A DNA stretch of 56,886 bases from Planktotalea sp. (lineage in GTDB: Bacteria; Pseudomonadota; Alphaproteobacteria; Rhodobacterales; Rhodobacteraceae), in the NCBI RefSeq assembly GCF_018607965.1, contig NZ_JABBAM010000095.1, positions 24,760 to 81,645 on the forward strand, given 5' to 3'. The translations under genes were made by a program, and so were the position numbers. A model generated the notes under the pieces. The model was not told the origin of the DNA and made no database searches. It saw only the letters and a list, made by a program, of their open reading frames with translations. Shown here one piece after another: positions 19,846 to 30,432 of this stretch (position 1 is the first letter of the stretch; each line of letters begins with the position of its first letter).

Positions 19846-20727
19846 ATGGCAGTCCTCGTAGACGAAAATACAAAAGTAATTTGTCAGGGCCTCACAGGCT
19901 CGCAAGGCACATTCCACTCAGAGCAAGCGATTGCCTACGGCACAAAAATGGTTGGGGGCGTCACGCCTGGCAAAGGTGGCATGACCCACATCGACCTGCC
20001 TGTTTTCAACTCGGTTCACGAAGCCAAGCACGTGACAGAGGCAAATGCCTCCGTAATTTACGTGCCGCCCCCCTTCGCAGCAGACTCCATTCTTGAGGCA
20101 ATTGATGCCGAGATGGAGCTGATCATCTGTATTACAGAAGGCATTCCAGTTCTCGACATGATGCGCGTTCAACGCGCGCTTGAGGGCAGCAAAAGCCGTC
20201 TTATCGGACCAAACTGCCCGGGCGTGATCACACCCGACGCGTGCAAAATCGGCATTATGCCCGGTCACATCCACAAGCGCGGCACATGTGGTGTGGTCTC
20301 CCGTTCTGGCACGCTCACATATGAAGCGGTCAAGCAGACAACGGATCTTGGTCTAGGCCAATCCACAGCGGTCGGTATTGGCGGTGACCCGATCAAGGGC
20401 ACAGAGCATATCGACGTTTTGGAAATGTTCTTGGCAGACCCTGAGACACAGTCAATCATCATGATCGGCGAAATCGGTGGTTCTGCCGAAGAAGAAGCGG
20501 CACAGTTCCTTGCAGATGAGAAAAAGAAAGGCCGTTGGAAGCCAACAGCTGGTTTCATCGCAGGCCGCACAGCCCCTCCCGGCCGCCGCATGGGCCACGC
20601 TGGCGCGATTGTTGCTGGTGGCAAAGGTGGTGCTGAGGACAAGATCAACGCAATGCGCGAAGCCGGTATTGTGGTGGCAGATAGCCCCGCAACACTTGGC
20701 GAAGCTGTTATTGAAGCGATCGGTTAA
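19846..20727 (+). CDS. sucD: succinyl-CoA synthetase alpha subunit
   Basis: [49 protein letters not shown]. Confidence 0.98.
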   Translation: MAVLVDENTKVICQGLTGSQGTFHSEQAIAYGTKMVGGVTPGKGGMTHIDLPVFNSVHEAKHVTEANASVIYVPPPFAADSILEAIDAEMELIICITEGIPVLDMMRVQRALEGSKSRLIGPNCPGVITPDACKIGIMPGHIHKRGTCGVVSRSGTLTYEAVKQTTDLGLGQSTAVGIGGDPIKGTEHIDVLEMFLADPETQSIIMIGEIGGSAEEEAAQFLADEKKKGRWKPTAGFIAGRTAPPGRRMGHAGAIVAGGKGGAEDKINAMREAGIVVADSPATLGEAVIEAIG

Positions 20728-20843
20728 GTGAAGCTGCCCCTCTCCATATCGCATTGGGCCGTGCCCATGGTCAGCAAGGTGCCATGCATCTTCCGATGGG
20801 GAGGGGCGGGTGCTTTCTGCGTACATCAGAGTGGAATTTCTTA

Positions 20844-21320
20844 ATGTCTTCACTCCAATCAATCGCAACGAGCTTGCGCAAAAGCTTCACGTTTTCTGGC
20901 CGCGCTACGCGAAAGGAATTTTGGACTTTTTTTGTGTTCCACTTTGTTGCACTGATTATTGTATTCTGGGCAATCGTTTTGAATGCAACAGGAAGCGATA
21001 CTGTCGTTGCTCTAACCCTTTTGTGCGCTTTTATGGTCCTGATAATGCCTTTCGTGTCCGTTGGCTGGCGGCGCTACCATGATATTGGTAGAGCAGGTTG
21101 GCCAAGCATCCTACCCTATCTCCTCTGGACATGTGGCATTCTATTTTCATTCATAGAGCGCGAATTTTTTTCATCTGGCCAGTTAGGCGGCATTGTCAGC
21201 GCTATGATGGCCTATTCAAGTTTTATGGTCGCAGGCATCGCCGTGCTTGTACCACTATTCCGCCCCTCCCAGCCCAGCTCAAACCAATACGGTCCTAATC
21301 CTCACAAGGTGTCTTTATGA
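20844..21320 (+). CDS. DUF805 family membrane protein
   Basis: FTFSGRATRKEFWTFFVFH and WRRYHDIGRAGW motifs. ATGA overlap with sucA. Confidence 0.88.
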   Translation: MSSLQSIATSLRKSFTFSGRATRKEFWTFFVFHFVALIIVFWAIVLNATGSDTVVALTLLCAFMVLIMPFVSVGWRRYHDIGRAGWPSILPYLLWTCGILFSFIEREFFSSGQLGGIVSAMMAYSSFMVAGIAVLVPLFRPSQPSSNQYGPNPHKVSL

Positions 21321-24277
21321 ACGACCAAAGCCCAAACGACGTGTTCCACGCCTCCTCTTTCATGCAAGGCCATAACGCCGAGTATTTAGAGCAGCTTTAT
21401 GCGCAATACGCCAACGACCCGAATGCGGTTGATGCAGCGTGGCAGGAGTTCTTTTCCCAGCTTGGCGACGCAGATATGGACGTAAAAGCAGAGGCCGCTG
21501 GCCCCTCTTGGGCACGCAATGATTGGCCGCCAGTTCCGAATGATGAGTTGACTGCCGCGCTTGATGGCCAATGGGCGGAGCAGGTCGAGACCAAAGCTGC
21601 TGGCAACAAGATCAAATCCAAAGCCGCCGCCGCAGGTGTCGAAGTCAGTGACGAGGCGATCAAACGTGCCGTGCTCGACTCTATCCGCGCGCTCATGATT
21701 ATTCGTGCCTACCGCATCCGTGGCCACTTGGCCGCTGATCTTGACCCCCTTGGCATGCGCGAAGCGTCCAAGCATCCGGAACTCGATGCAAAATCCTACG
21801 GCTTTACCGACGCCGACATGGATCGACCGATCTTCATCGACAACGTGCTAGGTCTACAAATTGCGTCGATGCGCCAAATCTTGGACATTGTGAAACGCAC
21901 GTATTGTGGCACATTCGCCCTGCAATACATGCACATTTCTAATCCAGAAGAAGCCGCATGGCTTAAAGAACGCATCGAAGGCTTGGGGAAAGAAATCCAG
22001 TTTTCCCGTGAGGGCCGCAAAGCAATCCTGAACAAGATGGTCGAAGCCGAAGGTTTTGAGAAATTCTTGCACGTCAAATACATGGGCACCAAACGCTTCG
22101 GCCTAGATGGCGGCGAAAGCCTGATCCCTGCGATGGAGCAAGTCATCAAACGTGGCGGTGCCCTTGGCGTGCAAGATATCGTGATCGGCATGCCCCATCG
22201 TGGTCGTCTTTCGGTGCTTGCCAACGTGATGAGCAAACCCTACCGCGCGATCTTCAACGAATTTCAAGGCGGCAGTTTCAAACCTGAAGATGTCGATGGG
22301 TCCGGCGATGTGAAATATCACCTTGGTGCCAGCTCTGATCGTGAGTTTGACAATAACTCGGTCCACTTGTCGCTAACCGCGAACCCGTCGCATCTTGAGG
22401 CAGTTAACCCAGTTGTGATCGGCAAAGTGCGCGCCAAGCAGGACCAACTGAACGACATCGATCGTACCAAAGTCATGCCAATCTTGCTGCACGGCGACGC
22501 TGCCTTTGCGGGCCAAGGCGTTGTTGCTGAATGTTTCGCGCTGTCTGGTCTGCGGGGTCACAAAACCGGTGGAACGATGCATATCGTTGTGAACAACCAG
22601 ATCGGCTTTACGACCGCACCACATTTCTCGCGGTCCTCGCCCTATCCCACTGACAACGCGCTTGTCGTTGAATCGCCAATCTTCCATGTGAACGGAGATG
22701 ATCCAGAAGCTGTTGTTCACGCTGCAAAAGTTGCGACCGAATTCCGCCAGAGGTTCCACAAAGACGTGGTAATTGATCTTATTTGCTACCGCCGCTTTGG
22801 TCACAACGAGGGCGATGAGCCCATGTTCACAAACCCGGTCATGTACAAAAAGATCAAGACTCACAAAACCACACTTAGCCTCTATACTGAGCGTCTCGTT
22901 AAAGACGGCCTGATCCCAGAAGGCGAGATCGAGGACATGAAAGCTGCGTTCCAAGCGCATCTCAATAATGAATTTGAAGCAGGCAAAGACTACAAACCCA
23001 ACAAGGCCGACTGGCTGGACGGTAAGTGGTCGCATTTGGATCGCAACAAAGACGATTACCAACGTGGCGACACTGCAATTGCATCTGAAACACTGGCCGA
23101 CGTCGGCAAAGCGCTCACAACCGTACCTGACGGTTTCCCAATTCATAAAACGGTTAACCGTATTCTGGATGCCAAGAAGAAGATGCTCGAAACTGGTGAA
23201 GGTTTTGATTGGGCAACGGGCGAAGCACTGGCGTTTGGGTCTTTGCTGACAGAAAATCTTGCGGTTCGTTTGTCTGGACAGGACAGCACGCGCGGCACGT
23301 TCTCGCATCGTCACTCCGGCATCATCAACCAAGATACGGAAGAACGCTACTACCCGCTTAACAATATCCGTGCAGGTCAGGCCAATTACGAGGTCATCGA
23401 TTCAATGCTGTCCGAGTACGCGGTGCTTGGGTTTGAGTACGGGTATTCCATGGCTGAACCAAACGCATTGACCCTTTGGGAAGCGCAATTCGGCGATTTT
23501 GCCAACGGCGCACAGATCATGTTTGACCAATTCATCAGCTCTGGTGAAAGCAAATGGTTGCGCATGTCAGGTCTTGTCGTGCTCTTGCCGCATGGCTTTG
23601 AGGGCCAAGGCCCAGAGCATTCTTCTGCCCGTCTTGAGCGTTTCTTACAGATGTGTGGTCAGGACAACTGGATCGTCGCAAACTGTACAACACCAGCCAA
23701 CTATTTCCACATCCTGCGCCGCCAGTTGCATCGTAATTTCCGCAAGCCACTTGTTCTGATGACGCCCAAATCTTTGTTGCGTCACAAAATGGCCGTCAGC
23801 AAAGCTGAGGAATTCACGACGGGATCTAGCTTCCACCGCGTTCTTTGGGACGACGCACAGTACGGTAATTCAGACACGAAATTGGTTGCGGACAACAAAA
23901 TCAAACGCGTCGTGATGTGTTCGGGCAAGGTCTACTACGATCTGCTGGAAGAACGCGATGCGCGTGGCATCAATGACATCTACATTTTGCGTTACGAGCA
24001 GTTCTACCCGTTCCCCGCCAATTCATCTGTGAACGAGCTGAAACGCTTCAAGAACGCGGAAATGGTCTGGTGTCAGGAAGAACCCAAAAACCAGGGTGCT
24101 TGGACCTTTATGGAGCCAAACATTGAATGGGCTCTCGGCAAAATTGAAGCGAAACATCAGCGCCCCGTTTACGTGGGTCGCACCGCATCGGCGTCACCTG
24201 CAACAGGTCTCGCCAGCATCCACAAAGCACAACAATCAGCGCTCGTTAACGACGCACTGACACTGGAAGGGAAGTAA
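21317..24277 (+). CDS. sucA: 2-oxoglutarate dehydrogenase E1 component
   Basis: 986 aa. GMPHRGRLSVLANV, GDAAFAGQGVVAE, RHSGIINQDTEERYYPLNNI. Confidence 0.98.
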   Translation: MNDQSPNDVFHASSFMQGHNAEYLEQLYAQYANDPNAVDAAWQEFFSQLGDADMDVKAEAAGPSWARNDWPPVPNDELTAALDGQWAEQVETKAAGNKIKSKAAAAGVEVSDEAIKRAVLDSIRALMIIRAYRIRGHLAADLDPLGMREASKHPELDAKSYGFTDADMDRPIFIDNVLGLQIASMRQILDIVKRTYCGTFALQYMHISNPEEAAWLKERIEGLGKEIQFSREGRKAILNKMVEAEGFEKFLHVKYMGTKRFGLDGGESLIPAMEQVIKRGGALGVQDIVIGMPHRGRLSVLANVMSKPYRAIFNEFQGGSFKPEDVDGSGDVKYHLGASSDREFDNNSVHLSLTANPSHLEAVNPVVIGKVRAKQDQLNDIDRTKVMPILLHGDAAFAGQGVVAECFALSGLRGHKTGGTMHIVVNNQIGFTTAPHFSRSSPYPTDNALVVESPIFHVNGDDPEAVVHAAKVATEFRQRFHKDVVIDLICYRRFGHNEGDEPMFTNPVMYKKIKTHKTTLSLYTERLVKDGLIPEGEIEDMKAAFQAHLNNEFEAGKDYKPNKADWLDGKWSHLDRNKDDYQRGDTAIASETLADVGKALTTVPDGFPIHKTVNRILDAKKKMLETGEGFDWATGEALAFGSLLTENLAVRLSGQDSTRGTFSHRHSGIINQDTEERYYPLNNIRAGQANYEVIDSMLSEYAVLGFEYGYSMAEPNALTLWEAQFGDFANGAQIMFDQFISSGESKWLRMSGLVVLLPHGFEGQGPEHSSARLERFLQMCGQDNWIVANCTTPANYFHILRRQLHRNFRKPLVLMTPKSLLRHKMAVSKAEEFTTGSSFHRVLWDDAQYGNSDTKLVADNKIKRVVMCSGKVYYDLLEERDARGINDIYILRYEQFYPFPANSSVNELKRFKNAEMVWCQEEPKNQGAWTFMEPNIEWALGKIEAKHQRPVYVGRTASASPATGLASIHKAQQSALVNDALTLEGK

Positions 24278-24280
24278 CCC

Positions 24281-25774
24281 ATGACAACTGAAATTCGCGT
24301 TCCGACGCTGGGCGAGTCTGTCACCGAGGCCACAGTGGCCACATGGTTCAAAAAGCCAGGCGATACGGTCGCAGTTGATGAAATGCTCTGTGAGCTGGAA
24401 ACCGATAAAGTGACCGTTGAGGTCCCTGCGACTGCCGCTGGTATAATGGGTGAAATTGTTGCCGCTGAAGGCGACACCGTTGGTGTTGACGCACTTCTAG
24501 CCACGATCCTTGAAGGATCAGGCAAAAAAAGTGCGCCGACTGAGACCAAAGCAGCAAAAGCTGCACCCGCGAAAGAAACAACAGGCGCTGCAAGCGTTGA
24601 CGTTATGGTTCCCACACTTGGTGAATCTGTAACTGAGGCGACGGTCAGCACTTGGTTCAAAAAGGTCGGCGATACCGTCGCGCAGGATGAAATGCTCTGC
24701 GAACTTGAAACTGACAAAGTTTCTGTCGAAGTCCCTGCACCTGCTGCCGGTGTCTTGTCAGAAATTATCGCCGCTGAAGGCGCAACAGTTGATGCGTCTG
24801 CTAAACTCGCCGTTATCGGCGGCGCAAGTGCGTCCGCAAGTTCAGCACCCGCTGAGGCAGCGGCCGCTCCGTCTGCAGGCGGCAAAGACGTCGAAGATGC
24901 GCCTTCTGCCAAAAAAGCCATGGCCGAAGCAGGTATCAGCCGTGACGCGGTCACTGGCTCGGGCCGTGATGGGCGCATCATGAAAGACGATGTTGCCAAA
25001 GCACTCTCTTCTTCACCTGCTCCTGCCGCGGCTCCCGCAGCGGCCCCACGCGCGCCCGTTGCTGCATCTGACGCATCACGTGAGGAACGTGTGAAGATGA
25101 CACGCCTGCGCCAGACAATCGCGCGTCGCCTGAAAGAAAGCCAGAACACAGCCGCAATGCTGACCACCTATAATGAGGTCGACATGACCGAGGTGATAGC
25201 GCTACGTAACGAATACAAAGACCTGTTTCTCAAGAAGCATGGCGTCAAACTGGGTTTCATGTCTTTCTTCACAAAGGCCTGTATCCATGCCTTGAATGAA
25301 GTGCCCGAAGTGAACGCCGAAATAGATGGCACCGATGTTGTCTACAAGAACTTCGTTCACATGGGCATCGCAGCAGGCACGCCAACTGGTCTGGTCGTTC
25401 CGGTCATCCGTGACGCAGACGCAATGTCCTTTGCGGGCATCGAAAAAGCCATCGCTGAAAAAGGCGCGCGCGCGCGTGACGGCAAATTGTCCATGGCGGA
25501 AATGCAGGGCGGCACGTTCACTATTTCCAACGGTGGTGTTTACGGCTCGCTTATGTCGTCACCAATCTTGAACCCGCCGCAATCTGGCATCCTCGGCATG
25601 CACAAAATCCAAGACCGCCCAATGGCGATTAAAGGGCAGGTTGTGATCCGCCCAATGATGTATCTGGCCCTGTCCTACGATCACCGTATCGTCGACGGCA
25701 AAGGTGCGGTGACGTTCCTTGTGCGCGTGAAAGAAGCCCTGGAAGATCCACGCCGCCTGCTTATGGATCTTTGA
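24281..25774 (+). CDS. sucB: 2-oxoglutarate dehydrogenase E2 (dihydrolipoyl succinyltransferase) with two lipoyl domains
   Basis: Two lipoyl domains, each with ELETDKV[TS]VEVPA, plus catalytic [10 protein letters not shown]. Confidence 0.97.
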   Translation: MTTEIRVPTLGESVTEATVATWFKKPGDTVAVDEMLCELETDKVTVEVPATAAGIMGEIVAAEGDTVGVDALLATILEGSGKKSAPTETKAAKAAPAKETTGAASVDVMVPTLGESVTEATVSTWFKKVGDTVAQDEMLCELETDKVSVEVPAPAAGVLSEIIAAEGATVDASAKLAVIGGASASASSAPAEAAAAPSAGGKDVEDAPSAKKAMAEAGISRDAVTGSGRDGRIMKDDVAKALSSSPAPAAAPAAAPRAPVAASDASREERVKMTRLRQTIARRLKESQNTAAMLTTYNEVDMTEVIALRNEYKDLFLKKHGVKLGFMSFFTKACIHALNEVPEVNAEIDGTDVVYKNFVHMGIAAGTPTGLVVPVIRDADAMSFAGIEKAIAEKGARARDGKLSMAEMQGGTFTISNGGVYGSLMSSPILNPPQSGILGMHKIQDRPMAIKGQVVIRPMMYLALSYDHRIVDGKGAVTFLVRVKEALEDPRRLLMDL

Positions 25775-25784
25775 TTCAAGCGCT

Positions 25785-25985
25785 ATGGCCTATCTGAAAC
25801 CTCAAACGCTTACCTGCCCACAGTGTAGTTTTAGCGCAAAGGTGGATTGGGTCATTGGTGTCGGACCAAATAGCAAACCTGGCCAGACGCCCTCGCGGCG
25901 TCTGCTCCATATCACGCCCTTTACGCGTGACCCCGATGACAAGAATGTCCTAATTTGTCCCGAATGCGAGGCACATGTCACATGA
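25785..25985 (+). CDS. small CxxC zinc-ribbon-like protein
   Basis: 66 aa with LTCPQCSF and LICPECEA. ATGA overlap with the next ORF. Confidence 0.8.
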   Translation: MAYLKPQTLTCPQCSFSAKVDWVIGVGPNSKPGQTPSRRLLHITPFTRDPDDKNVLICPECEAHVT

Positions 25986-26965
25986 ATGCGCTTGAAAAAA
26001 CGGCTGTCGTCGCTTGCATGCGCAATGAGAGGCTCTTCATCGTGGAATGGGTCGCGTATCACCGCGCGATTGGCTTTGATAAGATCGTCATCTGTTCAAA
26101 CGATTGCACGGATGGTTCGGACGCATTGCTTGATGCGCTTGAAACAGCAGGTGTGATTACCCATCTTTACCATAACGTTCCTCAAGGCGACACGCCCCAA
26201 GACAGCGGTATGCGCACCGCGTTTGCGCATCTTGAACAGACCAATATTCAATGGGTCGCGCATATTGACGCCGATGAGTTCATAAATATCTGTCTTGGCG
26301 GCGGGTACGTTGCAGACTTGCTTACTCAAGCGGGTGACGGCGATGTGATTGCCCTGCCTTGGTGGGCCTACGGCGACAACGCCCATGTAGGTTGGCCCGG
26401 CGACGTCCTCACTAAATTCACCCAAGCCGAAGCCACACCATCCGAAAAAACCGCGAAGTTTAAATCAATTTTTCGCTTTCGCAATTTCACCCATGCCAAC
26501 GATAACATGCCCACGGGTCCGAAAGTCAAAAATCCCAAAGTGCGCTCTGCCAATGGTAACCCTCTTAACGACGAAGGTCTCTACGGCGCAAAGCGCGCCA
26601 AGTATCGCCCGCTCGACACGGCGCTTTTCCCCGAAGCTGCGTGCGTGAACCACTATGCAGTTCCCTCGCGTGATGTCTTTCTAATGAAGAATGATCGCGG
26701 TGACGGCCAAGGCAAAGCCAGCGACAAATACCACATCGGTTCACGCTGGCACAAAATCGCAAACCAAAACGCGCAACCAAACCATTCAATTCAACGTCAT
26801 CTCGGCGCAACGCAGATCGAAATGGCACGTCTGCGCGCATACCCCGAAATTGCCATCGCCGAAGCCCATTGCAAGGCTTGGTTCAATGAACGCAGCCAAA
26901 TGCTCCTAACCGCTGATCAAATCGAAAAATGGTCAAAGCCCCACGCCAGAAAGCAACGACAATGA
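25982..26965 (+). CDS. glycosyltransferase family 2 / GT92-like protein
   Basis: VVACMRNERLFIVEWVAYHRAIGFDKIVICSNDCTDGSDALL and AHIDADEF. Confidence 0.88.
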   Translation: MNALEKTAVVACMRNERLFIVEWVAYHRAIGFDKIVICSNDCTDGSDALLDALETAGVITHLYHNVPQGDTPQDSGMRTAFAHLEQTNIQWVAHIDADEFINICLGGGYVADLLTQAGDGDVIALPWWAYGDNAHVGWPGDVLTKFTQAEATPSEKTAKFKSIFRFRNFTHANDNMPTGPKVKNPKVRSANGNPLNDEGLYGAKRAKYRPLDTALFPEAACVNHYAVPSRDVFLMKNDRGDGQGKASDKYHIGSRWHKIANQNAQPNHSIQRHLGATQIEMARLRAYPEIAIAEAHCKAWFNERSQMLLTADQIEKWSKPHARKQRQ

Positions 26966-27351
26966 CACCCGAACTCATGGCCCTAACCCTTGCAGCCTTA
27001 CTTCAAGTTCTGCAATTCTGCGCATATTCCGCTACATCTATCCTGCAGGTCGGCGTCTATAAAGCCGCCGGTCCACGCGACAAAAAGATCGAACTCACAG
27101 GCACCGCCGGACGTTTTCAACGCGCGATGAACAATCACTTTGAGGGCCTGATCCTTTTCACAATCGCCGTTGTTGTCGTGACCTACACAGATCAATCCAG
27201 CAACGTAACAATGCTTGCAGCGTTCACATATCTGGGCGCGCGTATTCTATATGTCCCGGCCTACGTCTTTGGCCTTGCGCCTTGGCGTTCGCTCATCTGG
27301 TTCATTGGCCTTCTCGCAATCGTCGTCATGCTTTTGGCGGCGCTCTTTTAA
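26962..27351 (+). CDS. MAPEG family membrane protein
   Basis: GTAGRFQRAMNNHFEGLILF and four TM segments. ATGA overlap with the upstream ORF. Confidence 0.87.
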   Translation: MTPELMALTLAALLQVLQFCAYSATSILQVGVYKAAGPRDKKIELTGTAGRFQRAMNNHFEGLILFTIAVVVVTYTDQSSNVTMLAAFTYLGARILYVPAYVFGLAPWRSLIWFIGLLAIVVMLLAALF

Positions 27352-27397
27352 ATCATCCTCCCCATGTCTTGGCTCTTCCCACTGAAAAGGACACATC

Positions 27398-28786
27398 ATG
27401 TCTGACTATGACGTTATCGTAATCGGCTCCGGCCCCGGCGGCTATGTCTGCGCCATTCGCTGCGCGCAGCTCGGCCTCAAGACGGCCTGTGTAGAGGGGC
27501 GTGACACGTTGGGCGGCACTTGCCTAAACGTGGGCTGCATACCATCTAAGGCGCTGCTGCATGCGTCCCATCAGCTGCATGAAGCGGAGCATAACTTTGC
27601 CAAGATGGGCCTTAAGGGCAAAAGCCCTTCGGTAGATTGGACACAGATGCTCGCCTACAAGGACGAGGTGATCGAGGGAAACACCAAAGGCATCGAATTT
27701 CTGTTCAAGAAGAACAAGATTGATTGGCTCAAAGGATGGGGATCCATTCCAGAGGCCGGAAAAGTCAAAGTCGGTGATGACATCCACACTGCCAAGAACA
27801 TCATCGTTGCCTCTGGGTCTGAACCCTCATCTTTGCCCGGCATAGAGGTGGACGAAAAGATGGTCGTGACCTCAACAGGCGCGCTTGAACTTGGAAAAAT
27901 TCCCAAGAAGATGGTTGTCATTGGCGCAGGCGTTATCGGCCTAGAACTCGGCTCTGTCTATGCACGCCTTGGCGCAGAGGTAACGGTTGTTGAATTCCTT
28001 GACGCAATCACCCCTGGCATGGACGCAGAGGTACAAAAGACCTTTAAGCGCATTCTAACCAAGCAGGGTTTGAACTTTATCATGGGTGCTGCTGTGCAAG
28101 GCGTTGAAACCACGAAAACCAAGGCCAAAGTCACCTACAAGTTGCGCAAAGACAACAGCGAACATGTAATCGATGCGGATACCGTTCTCGTCGCGACGGG
28201 TCGACGTCCCTACACGGATGGTCTGGGTCTTGAAGCGCTTGGTGTGGAAATGTCAGACCGCGGCATGATTAAAACCGATAGCGCATGGCAGACCAACGTC
28301 AAAGGTATCTATGCGATCGGTGACGCTATTGATGGTCCAATGCTCGCCCACAAAGCCGAGGACGAGGGCATGGCAGCCGCCGAGCAAGTCGCAGGCAAGC
28401 ATGGTCATGTGAACTACGGCGTCATTCCGGGCGTGATCTACACCCACCCCGAGGTCGCGAATGTTGGCAAGACCGAACAAGAATTGAAAGAGGCTGGCGT
28501 GAACTACAAGGTTGGTAAGTTCTCGTTCATGGGCAACGGTCGTGCAAAAGCTAATTTTGCAGGCGACGGATTTGTAAAAATCCTCGCAGACAAGGATACA
28601 GATCGCATTTTAGGCGCGCACATCATTGGCCCAAGTGCGGGTGATCTGATCCATGAAGTCTGCGTTGCAATGGAATTCGGTGCATCAGCCGAAGACTTGG
28701 CAATGACGTGCCACGCGCACCCGACCTATTCAGAGGCGGTACGCGAAGCAGCCCTTGCCTGCGGCGACGGCGCAATCCACGCCTAA
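27398..28786 (+). CDS. lpdA: dihydrolipoyl dehydrogenase (E3)
   Basis: [50 protein letters not shown]. Confidence 0.98.
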   Translation: MSDYDVIVIGSGPGGYVCAIRCAQLGLKTACVEGRDTLGGTCLNVGCIPSKALLHASHQLHEAEHNFAKMGLKGKSPSVDWTQMLAYKDEVIEGNTKGIEFLFKKNKIDWLKGWGSIPEAGKVKVGDDIHTAKNIIVASGSEPSSLPGIEVDEKMVVTSTGALELGKIPKKMVVIGAGVIGLELGSVYARLGAEVTVVEFLDAITPGMDAEVQKTFKRILTKQGLNFIMGAAVQGVETTKTKAKVTYKLRKDNSEHVIDADTVLVATGRRPYTDGLGLEALGVEMSDRGMIKTDSAWQTNVKGIYAIGDAIDGPMLAHKAEDEGMAAAEQVAGKHGHVNYGVIPGVIYTHPEVANVGKTEQELKEAGVNYKVGKFSFMGNGRAKANFAGDGFVKILADKDTDRILGAHIIGPSAGDLIHEVCVAMEFGASAEDLAMTCHAHPTYSEAVREAALACGDGAIHA

Positions 28787-28792
28787 CTTAAG

Positions 28793-29533
28793 TTAAGAAA
28801 CATCAAAACCCGCTTCACGCATCAATGCGTTGGAGCGGGCTTCAACCCTCTCTTCCAACAGCGCCATGAACTCATTGCGATCCACACCTGGCTCAATCGG
28901 TTCCAAAAATTCCACAACCGCAACACCCGGCTTGCGGTAAATCCCAGTGCGGGGCCAAAACACACCCACGTTTGTTGCCACTGGAAAACACGTTTGCCCA
29001 AGCTGTTCATACAGAATGCCCGTGCCACCTTTGTACGGTTTCTGCGCGCCCGGCGCGACACGCGTGCCTTGACTGTAGATAATCAACTGACCTGGTTCGA
29101 CCTGACCTACCTTCACATCTGCAACCATCTTTTCAATCGCTGCGCCACGCTTTCCACGATCAACAGCAATGCAATTCAGCAGCTTCGCGTATTGCCCAAC
29201 AACAGGGGTCCACAGGATCGACTTCTTCATGATGAATTTTCCTGAAGGGATCGCCGTGAAGATCATCATGATGTCTAGAAAGCTCTGGTGTTTCGCGGCA
29301 ACCAACCCAGGTTCAGTTGGCGGTGTGCCACGCACCTCAACCTTTAATCCGACCATCCAGCGCGCAGTCCAAAAAACCCAACGGCTATACGTCTTGCAGC
29401 ACGCCCGCGCACCGCGTTTTGAAAACAGTGCCCACGGTGCAAAGGCCAAGCCAATGATGGGCATCATGAAATAGATTTGTCCCACAAACAGCAACGAACG
29501 GACCCATTGCACGGGATTTTTCTTTTCGCTCAT
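28793..29533 (-). CDS. plsC: 1-acyl-sn-glycerol-3-phosphate acyltransferase
   Basis: KHQSFLDIMMIF and IIYSQGTRVAPG acyltransferase motifs. Confidence 0.9.
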   Translation of the reverse strand: MSEKKNPVQWVRSLLFVGQIYFMMPIIGLAFAPWALFSKRGARACCKTYSRWVFWTARWMVGLKVEVRGTPPTEPGLVAAKHQSFLDIMMIFTAIPSGKFIMKKSILWTPVVGQYAKLLNCIAVDRGKRGAAIEKMVADVKVGQVEPGQLIIYSQGTRVAPGAQKPYKGGTGILYEQLGQTCFPVATNVGVFWPRTGIYRKPGVAVVEFLEPIEPGVDRNEFMALLEERVEARSNALMREAGFDVS

Positions 29534-30432
29534 GTGAGGCTCCGTAAGGTGTTGCGCGCGGCCATGCGCGTTGAAAGAAAGGCAACCAAAGCTGCCAAAA
29601 TCGGGACAAGTAACAAGAGCAACCAATGTGCCCCCTGAAAGCCAAGGCCCGTTAGAAAACCACCCTTTTCAGATGCGCTTGGCAGCAACAATAACGCTAT
29701 GGCCCCAAGAACTGTACCAATCGCGGAACCGCCCAAAGCACGCAAAGTGAACCGGCGCACAAAGGCCTGCGCAATATAGGCGTCGCGCGCGCCGACAAGG
29801 CGCATAACCGCGATGACCTGCACGTTTGCAGCTAAGGCTGCATTTGCCGCAAGCGTGATCATCGCGCCCGTCGCCATCCCAATCAGCAGTATCGACACCC
29901 AACCCAATAATCGTAGCGATCCCGCAGCGGACACCAACGGCGCACGCCAGCGCGCGTGATTGTCCAAAACCGCACCAGGCACTTCGCCCGCAAGGCGCAG
30001 GCGTAGACCATCCCCATCGAACCCATCCGCGCTTTCGATCACTTCGATCATCTGCGGCAAAGGCAAGGTATCCAGCGCCAAATCAGACCCAAACCAAGGG
30101 GCCAGCAATGCACGCTGTTCATCAAGCGTCAAAGCGCGTGCAGTTTCGACACCTTCTGTGGTGCGTAAAACATTGAGCGCCGCCTCGGTTTGCGCCGCCA
30201 TCTGTTCAACCGGCGCTGAAATTCGAACCGTCGCACTGCGCGCCAGTTCATCGCCCCACCGATTGGCAAGCCGTCCAGACGCGAGCGCCAGCGCCAGCGC
30301 GAACACGACCAAAAAGGCCATCGCGGCAGAGCTGAAAACCGTCAAACGAACCGTAAATCCTGTGGGCGGAACAACCCGTTCTGCCTGCGCATCGCAAATC
30401 GCAAAGTCTAGGATCGAACGAAGCGCGCTCAT
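29530..30432 (-). CDS. ftsX: cell division protein FtsX
   Basis: Four TMs, FtsX-like extracellular domain, ATGA-type overlap downstream of ftsE. Confidence 0.9.
   Translation of the reverse strand: MSALRSILDFAICDAQAERVVPPTGFTVRLTVFSSAAMAFLVVFALALALASGRLANRWGDELARSATVRISAPVEQMAAQTEAALNVLRTTEGVETARALTLDEQRALLAPWFGSDLALDTLPLPQMIEVIESADGFDGDGLRLRLAGEVPGAVLDNHARWRAPLVSAAGSLRLLGWVSILLIGMATGAMITLAANAALAANVQVIAVMRLVGARDAYIAQAFVRRFTLRALGGSAIGTVLGAIALLLLPSASEKGGFLTGLGFQGAHWLLLLLVPILAALVAFLSTRMAARNTLRSLT

Noticed and set aside
20221-20235. Additional GTGATCAC occurrences (e.g. in sucD, ecm, NnrU, OmpA coding sequence)
   Set aside because: Single partial copies inside coding regions without the paired 21-bp spacing. 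Treated as background for the TCA-operon motif.
22373-23332. Long antisense ORF (319 aa) opposite sucA
   Set aside because: Mirror-frame ORF in a highly codon-biased gene, no recognisable domain. Sense-strand sucA is unambiguous.
24169-25167. 332-aa Ala/Ser/Pro-rich antisense ORF opposite sucB
   Set aside because: Low-complexity composition comes from the complement of the lipoyl/linker coding sequence.
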